A stretch of DNA of 64,000 nt, taken from Prevotella sp. (GTDB lineage Bacteria > Bacteroidota > Bacteroidia > Bacteroidales > Bacteroidaceae). Positions 59,230 to 64,000 of the stretch are shown here, piece by piece. The notes under the pieces are model-generated. The model was not told where the DNA came from and searched no databases. It saw only the letters and a list, made by a program, of their open reading frames with translations. Location of the stretch: contig JAFUEP010000025.1 in assembly GCA_017470345.1 (NCBI GenBank), positions 124,001 to 188,000 on the forward strand, written 5' to 3'. Made by a program: the position numbers and the translations under genes. How positions within the stretch are numbered: position 1 is the first letter of the stretch; every line of letters starts with the position of its first letter.

Positions 59230-61110
59230 TTAGCGTTTAAGGTTCTCGCGCTGTCGCTGCATCTCGGCGGCCTGCTTCTGCATGGCTTCGAGCCGTGCGG
59301 CCAGTCCGCTCTGCTTCTTCGGGTTGTTCTGGTTCTCGCGATAGTTCTGTTCGAGCTTGGCGAGCAGCTTCTCGTCGTTGGTCGTCTTGCGCAGGATGAA
59401 CATGATGGCAGCCGAGAAGAAGAGCGAGATGAAGTAGTAGAAGTTGAGGCCGCTGGAGTAGTCGTTGAAGATGAAGAAGAACATCAGGGGCATGAGATAC
59501 ATCATCCACTGCATCATCTTCATCTGCTCAGCCTGCTGGCCCACCATCTGGTCGCGCTGCTGGCGCATGGTCATGTAGCTGTAGAGGATGTTGGCCACGC
59601 AGAAGAGGATGCAAGTCAGTGAGAGGTGGTCGCCGATGCCCCAGATGGGCTTGGCCCACTCGATGATGGGGTCGTAGGTCGACAGGTCGTTCATCCATAG
59701 GAACGACTCGCCGCGCAGCTGGATGGCGTTAGGCACGAAGAAGAACATGGCCATCCAGATAGGCATCTGAATGAGCATGGGCAGACAGCCGCTGAGCGGC
59801 GAGACGCCATACTTGGCATACATCGACATCATGGCCTGCTGCTTCATCATCTGGTCCTCGGGCTTGTCGTACTGGCGGGTGGCCTCGTCGAGTTTCGGCT
59901 TCAGGACGCGCATCTTGGCCGACGACATGTAGCTCTTCTTCACCATGGGGAAGGTGATGGCCTTCAGCAGCAGGGTGATCAGGATGAGGACGATGCCCAT
60001 GGGCAGGCCCCACGAGGTTAGCCAGTCGAAGACGTAGATGGTGAACCAGCGGTTGATCCAGCGCACGAGCCACCATCCGAGGTAGACGAGCTTCTCCAGG
60101 TCGAGGTCCTTGCCGAATCGGCTCTGCTCCTCCACCTGCTTGATGAGGCGGAAGTCGTTGGGGCCGAGGTAAAGCTCAAGCTCCGTCGGCTGCAGTCCCG
60201 AGGGGTCGAAGGCCGTCTGAAGCTGTGCATCATAATATTTGAGGAATCCGGAGCCCTTCTCCTGGGGGACGCTGCGGAGCTGTGCACCCTGCTGGAAGTT
60301 GTCCTTCGAGATGAGCACGGCCGAGAAGAACTGGTTCTTGAAGGCCACCCAGTCGAGCTCCTCCTCTATGGTCTTCGTCTTCTCCGACGTCTCGCTCAGC
60401 TGCTCCGTGCCGCCGGCGTGCTCCTTGTAGGTCAGCGTGGCATAGCGGTTCTCAAACGTGAAGCCCTTCTCCTGCTGGCGGCAGGTGTCTTGCCATTCGA
60501 TGGCCAGCGTCTTGGTGGTGGGGGCGAAGTGGCGGCTGAGGCCCTGGGCCTGGAACTGCATGTGGAGCAGATAGTCAGGGCCCAGCTCATAGCGGAAGAC
60601 GATCTGACCGCCGTCGGCTGCCGCAGCCGTCAAGGTCAGCGTCGAGTCAGTCTGTTCAGAGGGGGTGAAGTATAGGTCGCGCGTGACGATGTTGTCGTCC
60701 TTGCCGGCGATGAGGAAGTTCATCTGCTGGCCCTCAGGCGTGAAGAGGGTGACATCCTCGGCGCCGTTGCGGTCCTTGAAGCCCAGGATGCGGGCGCTGC
60801 TCAGCGTGCCGCCCTTGGTGCTGAAGGTGAGGGCGAGCTTGCCGTTGCGGAGCTCTATCTGCTCCTCAGGGCCGTTCAGCGCAGCATAGAAGAGCGCCGT
60901 CGTGTCGCCCTTGGCGGCAGCCTCAGCAGCCTCGCGGCGGGCCTCCTCGGCCTCGAGCATCTGCTTCTGAGCGGCTGCGGCAGCCGTGGCGATGCTGTCT
61001 TGTTGTCTTTGGTAGGCTTCGACCTCCTCCTTCGAGGGCTGGTTATACCAGCTGAAGCCAATCAGTAGTGCGGCCATCAACAGAAGGCCAGTCAGGGTGT
61101 TCTTGTTCAT
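59230..61110 (-). CDS. yidC: Membrane protein insertase YidC
   Basis: A 626-residue protein: N-terminal helix (TGLLLMAALLIGFSWYN), periplasmic domain of about 330 residues, then five helices of the Oxa1/YidC core. GIVLILITLLLKAITFPMVK with KSYMSSAKMRVLKPKLDE, YGVSPLSGCLPMLIQMPIW and the C-terminal basic tail are typical. It inserts and folds inner-membrane proteins with or without SecYEG. Its promoter is half of a mirrored promoter pair shared with the divergent DUF3078 gene. Confidence 0.95.
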   Translation of the reverse strand: MNKNTLTGLLLMAALLIGFSWYNQPSKEEVEAYQRQQDSIATAAAAAQKQMLEAEEARREAAEAAAKGDTTALFYAALNGPEEQIELRNGKLALTFSTKGGTLSSARILGFKDRNGAEDVTLFTPEGQQMNFLIAGKDDNIVTRDLYFTPSEQTDSTLTLTAAAADGGQIVFRYELGPDYLLHMQFQAQGLSRHFAPTTKTLAIEWQDTCRQQEKGFTFENRYATLTYKEHAGGTEQLSETSEKTKTIEEELDWVAFKNQFFSAVLISKDNFQQGAQLRSVPQEKGSGFLKYYDAQLQTAFDPSGLQPTELELYLGPNDFRLIKQVEEQSRFGKDLDLEKLVYLGWWLVRWINRWFTIYVFDWLTSWGLPMGIVLILITLLLKAITFPMVKKSYMSSAKMRVLKPKLDEATRQYDKPEDQMMKQQAMMSMYAKYGVSPLSGCLPMLIQMPIWMAMFFFVPNAIQLRGESFLWMNDLSTYDPIIEWAKPIWGIGDHLSLTCILFCVANILYSYMTMRQQRDQMVGQQAEQMKMMQWMMYLMPLMFFFIFNDYSSGLNFYYFISLFFSAAIMFILRKTTNDEKLLAKLEQNYRENQNNPKKQSGLAARLEAMQKQAAEMQRQRENLKR

Positions 61111-61154
61111 TACTTAAATCTTTGTCGTATATATACTTCTTTTCTTTGAGCCTG

Positions 61155-61185
61155 CAAAGTTACGGATTTTTTCCCATTCCGCCAA
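61155..61185 (-). promoter_or_regulatory. yidC promoter
   Basis: On the minus strand, TTG at 61183-61185 and TAACTTTG at 61155-61162 with a 20-bp spacer; 44 bp before the yidC start. Confidence 0.72.
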
Positions 61186-61373
61186 GCGGAAAGGAAAAAA
61201 AAGATAATGATATCAAAGATAATAGATAAAAGATAATAAATAAAAGATACGAGAACAGATGAAGTTAAGAGATTAAGAGACGTTTTAAAAAATATCCCAA
61301 TATCCCAATGTCCCAATCTCCAACGCCGCCGCTTATCTATTATCTGTTATCTATTATCTTTTTTCTCTTTCCT

Positions 61374-61405
61374 TTTGGCGGAATGAAAAAAAATCCGTAA
61401 CTTTG
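61374..61405 (+). promoter_or_regulatory. DUF3078 gene promoter
   Basis: TTTG at 61374-61377 and TAACTTTG at 61398-61405 with a 20-bp spacer. The ATG follows the -7 box by only 8 bp, so the leader is at most a few bases. Confidence 0.78.
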
Positions 61406-61413
61406 CAGAAGTT

Positions 61414-62640
61414 ATGAAAAAGTCCATGTTACTCATCGCGGCCATGGCAGCGCTCAGCAATGCCGCCGCACAGCAAGATCAGTCGGCAGAGCCCGACGGC
61501 CAGTACTATCAACTCTTTGCCCCCCTGACGTTCTATCACGGCGTGGCTCAGAGCCAGCTGTCGCTGAGCGACGAGGAGGCCGACGCCGACGTCAGCCAGG
61601 CCGTCAACGATGCCCTGATGCACGTCTATCTCGACCGCCCCGACCTCGTCGAGGTGACCCAGAGCGAGCAGGAGGCCTCGGGCCAGCTGCGCCAGGACAT
61701 CATCGAGCAGCCCGTCGTGCAGAGCGTCGAGATGGTCGAGGTCGGCCCTGAGCCCCAGCCTGCCGAGCCCGAGGCCGAGCCCGTCGAGGTGGAGGTGAAG
61801 AAGCCTAAGTTCTGGAAATACAAGGGCGACGGCTATCTGCAGTTCATGCAGAACTACGTCTCGGGCAACTGGTACAAGGGTGGCGAGTCGAACTACTCGG
61901 CTGTCGGCGCGCTGACACTCGAAGCCAACTATGACAACAAGTCGAAGTGGAAGTGGGACAACAAGCTCGAGATGAAGCTCGGCTTCCAGACCTCTCGCAC
62001 TGACGAGATCCATAAGTTCAAGGCCCACGAGGACCTCATCCGATACACGGGTAAGGTGGGTCTGCAGGCTGCCAACAAGTGGTACTACACGCTGCAGGGC
62101 CTTGCCTACACGCAGTTTGCCCGCGGCTTCAAGGCCAACGACATCCGCACCTACTCCGACTTCCTCTCGCCGCTCAACATCAGCGTTGGTCTCGGTATGG
62201 ACTACAAGGTGGAGTGGTTCAACAAGAAGCTCACGGGCACCATCAACATCTCGCCCCTGGCCGTCAACTACCGCTACGTCGACCGTCGGTACTTCCGATC
62301 GAAGAACGACGCCGAGGTCGAGCAATTCGACTGGATGCCCTCGCGCTACGGCATCGACGACCAGAAGCACCACCTGACCGACTTTGGTTCGCAGCTGACG
62401 GCCGCCCTCGAGTGGAAGATTTCCGACAACGTCACGTGGAAGTCGCGCTTCTACACCTTCACCTCCTATCACCGTGCTGAGCTCGAGTGGGAGAACACCT
62501 TCGCCCTGCGCGTCTCGAAGTATATCTCGGCCAACCTCTTCCTCTTCCCGCGCTTCGACGACTCCAACCGCCGCGACGACGACCTCGGCTACTGGCAGTT
62601 CAAGGAGTACTCCTCGCTTGGGTTCTCCTACAACTTCTGA
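61414..62640 (+). CDS. DUF3078 family outer-membrane beta-barrel protein
   Basis: A 408-residue protein with signal peptide (MKKSMLLIAAMAALSNAAAQ). Residues 105-130 form a Pro/Glu-rich stretch (VGPEPQPAEPEAEPVEVEV), like the stiff linker of TonB-type proteins. The rest alternates aromatic beta-strands (WKYKGDGYLQFMQNYVSGNW) and ends SLGFSYNF with a terminal Phe, as in outer-membrane barrels. It matches the Bacteroidetes DUF3078 family as I recall it; the function is unknown. Its promoter mirrors that of yidC. Repeat array copy 5 starts 79 bp after the stop. Confidence 0.82.
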   Translation: MKKSMLLIAAMAALSNAAAQQDQSAEPDGQYYQLFAPLTFYHGVAQSQLSLSDEEADADVSQAVNDALMHVYLDRPDLVEVTQSEQEASGQLRQDIIEQPVVQSVEMVEVGPEPQPAEPEAEPVEVEVKKPKFWKYKGDGYLQFMQNYVSGNWYKGGESNYSAVGALTLEANYDNKSKWKWDNKLEMKLGFQTSRTDEIHKFKAHEDLIRYTGKVGLQAANKWYYTLQGLAYTQFARGFKANDIRTYSDFLSPLNISVGLGMDYKVEWFNKKLTGTINISPLAVNYRYVDRRYFRSKNDAEVEQFDWMPSRYGIDDQKHHLTDFGSQLTAALEWKISDNVTWKSRFYTFTSYHRAELEWENTFALRVSKYISANLFLFPRFDDSNRRDDDLGYWQFKEYSSLGFSYNF

Positions 62641-62719
62641 TTGTAATAAAATTTCGCACCTTTTCGGCCTGATTTCTCAATTGCTTGAAAATCAGCATAT
62701 TTACAAAACTAATAAAAAG

Positions 62720-62796
62720 AAACGGTGCTTTTCGTTCAAAGAAGCGGTGCTTTTCGACCCGAAAAGCACCGCTTCTTGGTCTTTAAAGGACCGCTT
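62720..62796. repeat. Four-unit 22-bp-period repeat array, copy 5
   Basis: Cores at 62720, 62742, 62764 and 62786: AAACGGTGCTT, AAGCGGTGCTT, AAGCACCGCTT, AAGGACCGCTT (F-F-R-R), exact 22-bp period. Units 2 and 3 with flanks form a 15-bp stem and 3-nt loop (stem TTTTCG / CGAAAA inside). AAAAAG precedes. It follows the DUF3078 gene; the 62641-63187 gap also holds the MITE-like element below and no gene. Confidence 0.94.
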
Positions 62797-62885
62797 TGTC
62801 CCGCCATAGAGTGTGCTATGTAAAGAATATTCGGAATTCTGACGGCAGGCTAAGTTGCACGCTGCCATGAGCTCCATAATGGGCC

Positions 62886-63074
62886 ACTTTGATGCGTATC
62901 TATTCAGCGAATCTGAGAAACGGCAGCCTTCGGCTGGAAATTTTTCAAAATTAATTCAAAATTTTTCATCTAGTGCGTTTAGATTTGTCATTTTGTTCAA
63001 TTTTGTTTCAAATTTTGAAAAATTTCCCGCCGAAGGCGGTTCGATTCGCGATTCGCTGAAAGTTACTTTGATGC
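62886..63074. mobile_element. MITE-like inverted-repeat element with 10-bp target duplication
   Basis: ACTTTGATGC occurs as a direct repeat at 62886-62895 and 63065-63074. Between them lie inverted pairs: TTCAGCGAATC/GATTCGCTGAA (62903, 63050), a small GCCTTCGGC or GCCGAAGGC hairpin in each arm, and a perfect 17-bp pair at 62936-62952 and 63011-63027. No transposase is coded; short frames on both strands read SAGNFSK because of the symmetry. Confidence 0.72.
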
Positions 63075-63147
63075 CTTGGAAAGTTAAATAAGTATAATGT
63101 TTGGGGCGAAAATCAATGGTGGAAGGAGTAATGTGAGGAAAATTTTG

Positions 63148-63155
63148 TAATTTTG
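63148..63155 (+). promoter_or_regulatory. -7 element of ftsX
   Basis: TAATTTTG, 32 bp before the ftsX start, just after the MITE-like element. Confidence 0.55.
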
Positions 63156-63187
63156 CATTCAAATTGGCATATTATGCCTTCGTACGA

Positions 63188-64000
63188 ATGAAGAAAAATA
63201 ACAGTCAGACCGGCCGCCGACATGGTATGCAGGTCGTCACTTTGTGTATCAGCACCACGATGGTGCTCATCCTGCTGGGACTCGTAGTGCTGTCCGTGCT
63301 CACAGCCCGCAACCTCTCTACTTATGTGCGCGAGAACATGACCATGACGGTGATGCTGGGCGACAGTGTCCCCGTGCTGGAGGGCGCCGCCCTGGGCCAG
63401 ATGCTCGAGGCAGAGCCCTGGGCCAGGAAGGTCACCTATATCAGTCGTGAGCAGGCCCTCCGCGAGGGCACTGAGGCGCTGGGCAGCGACCCGTCGGAGT
63501 TTGTGGGCACAAACCCGTTTGCGCCCATGCTCGAGATTCAGATGGCTGGCGACTATGCCAACGGCGACTCGCTGCGGCGGGTGTCGGCCGAGCTGATGAA
63601 GCAGTGGCACCAGGTGACGGACGTGGCCTATCAGGAAGACCAGATCGACGACGTCAACCGCAACCTGCATCGCATCAACATCATCCTGCTCGTGCTGGCC
63701 GCCCTGCTCATCTTCGTCTGCTATGCGCTGGTGAGCAACTCGGTGCGGCTGGGCATCTATGCGCGCCGCTTCAGCATCCACACGATGAAGCTTGTCGGAG
63801 CCCGATGGTCGTTCATCCGTCGGCCCTTCGTGCGCCAGGCCATGACGGTCGGCGTGCTGGCAGCCCTGCTGGCCTGCGGCGTGCTGGGCGGTGTGGTCTA
63901 TGCGCTCTATCGCTATCAGCCCGGCATCGAGGACATCATCGGATGGCCCGAGATGATCGTCACGGCCGCCGCCGTGTTCGTCTTCGGCTTCGTCATCATG
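63188..64000 (+). CDS. ftsX: Cell division protein FtsX (3' end beyond the window)
   Basis: The first 271 codons of an FtsX-type permease; the frame is open to the window edge. N-terminal helix (TTMVLILLGLVVLSVL, near residue 25), extracellular domain (about 45-160), then helices with LHRINIILLVLAALLIFVCY and the FtsX motif SIHTMKLVGARWSFIRRPFV. With the ATPase FtsE it forms an ABC-like complex that activates peptidoglycan hydrolases at the septum. The basic cytoplasmic start MKKNNSQTGRRHGMQ is usual for the family. Confidence 0.92.
   Translation, partial: MKKNNSQTGRRHGMQVVTLCISTTMVLILLGLVVLSVLTARNLSTYVRENMTMTVMLGDSVPVLEGAALGQMLEAEPWARKVTYISREQALREGTEALGSDPSEFVGTNPFAPMLEIQMAGDYANGDSLRRVSAELMKQWHQVTDVAYQEDQIDDVNRNLHRINIILLVLAALLIFVCYALVSNSVRLGIYARRFSIHTMKLVGARWSFIRRPFVRQAMTVGVLAALLACGVLGGVVYALYRYQPGIEDIIGWPEMIVTAAAVFVFGFVIM

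Larger units (their letters stand above)
61152..61408. repeat. Mirrored promoter arms between yidC and the DUF3078 gene
   Basis: About 80 bp at 61152-61236 are the imperfect inverted repeat of 61332-61408. Matching blocks are CTGCAAAGTTACGGAT, CATTCCGCCAA, GGAAAG and AGATAAT repeats. The arms hold both promoters. Between them are AGATAAT-type repeats and three TCCCAAT units at 9-bp period (61294-61318). Nothing else was seen in this 303-bp gap. Confidence 0.85.

Noticed and set aside
56910-59240. A 776-codon open frame antisense to the whole S9 peptidase gene
   Set aside because: It mirrors a GC-rich gene, where strong third-position bias removes stops on the other strand. The peptidase has all catalytic motifs and a lipobox; the antisense product has none.
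62855-63162. Two small frames on opposite strands over the MITE-like element
   Set aside because: Their shared SAGNFSK peptide results from the inverted repeat; neither has expression signals of its own.

Overview
The window looks like chromosome of a moderately GC-rich member of the Bacteroidales, most likely Prevotella or a close relative. The evidence is the Bacteroidetes promoter form TTTG-N(19-21)-TAnnTTTG before many genes, a SusC/SusD pair run by an ECF sigma factor and FecR, the fused MurF-alanine racemase, the L28-L33-DUF4295 cluster, split chromate transporter halves, and Bacteroidetes families such as DUF5103, DUF4301 and DUF3078. This assignment is read from gene content; no database search was run. 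No transposase, integrase, phage or cas gene was seen.

Layout. 0-3.2 kb: the end of serA, a DUF1015 gene, an IMPACT/YigZ gene, tRNA-Cys, and rpmB-rpmG-DUF4295. 3.3-10 kb: a small, lower-GC surface-polysaccharide locus (three glycosyltransferases leftward; Wzx flippase, glycosyltransferase and iron alcohol dehydrogenase rightward). 10-20 kb: UvrD/PcrA helicase, a TGS-domain nucleoside kinase, a menaquinone cluster menB-preA-menC-menE, and a DUF5103 protein. 20.2-20.7 kb: four tRNAs. 20.8-32.2 kb: carbohydrate and phosphate functions, namely a GH13 amylase and GH43-like enzyme, then sigma-FecR-SusC-SusD-histidine phosphatase. 32.4-39.2 kb: an AraC regulator divergent from a TolC-HlyD-ABC efflux operon. 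39.5-46.6 kb: OmpA lipoprotein, GH43 enzyme, and purL with two chromate-transporter halves. 46.7-56.9 kb: murF-alr, mltG, a HAD phosphatase, and a leftward run of two MFS paralogues, a patatin and a DUF4301 protein. 57-64 kb: S9 peptidase and yidC leftward; DUF3078 and the start of ftsX rightward.

The most unusual content lies between and inside genes. Five intergenic sites carry the same 77-bp structure: four 11-bp cores (consensus AAGCGGNNCTT, either orientation) at an exact 22-bp period, each just downstream of a stop codon and each preceded by an A-run. Three sit between convergent genes. A sixth array at 23.8 kb keeps the same layout (four dyads, 22-bp period, A-run before it, 3' of a gene) but has an unrelated core. 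I know of no described element with this form. The positions suggest bidirectional terminators or 3'-end stabilisers, or a phased protein-binding array.

The window also has two MITE-like elements with apparent target duplications (24.0 and 62.9 kb), a mirrored pair of promoters between yidC and DUF3078, and three in-frame insertions of palindromic or low-complexity sequence inside menC and purL. Together these suggest a genome in which small non-coding repeats are active and are sometimes tolerated inside essential enzymes.
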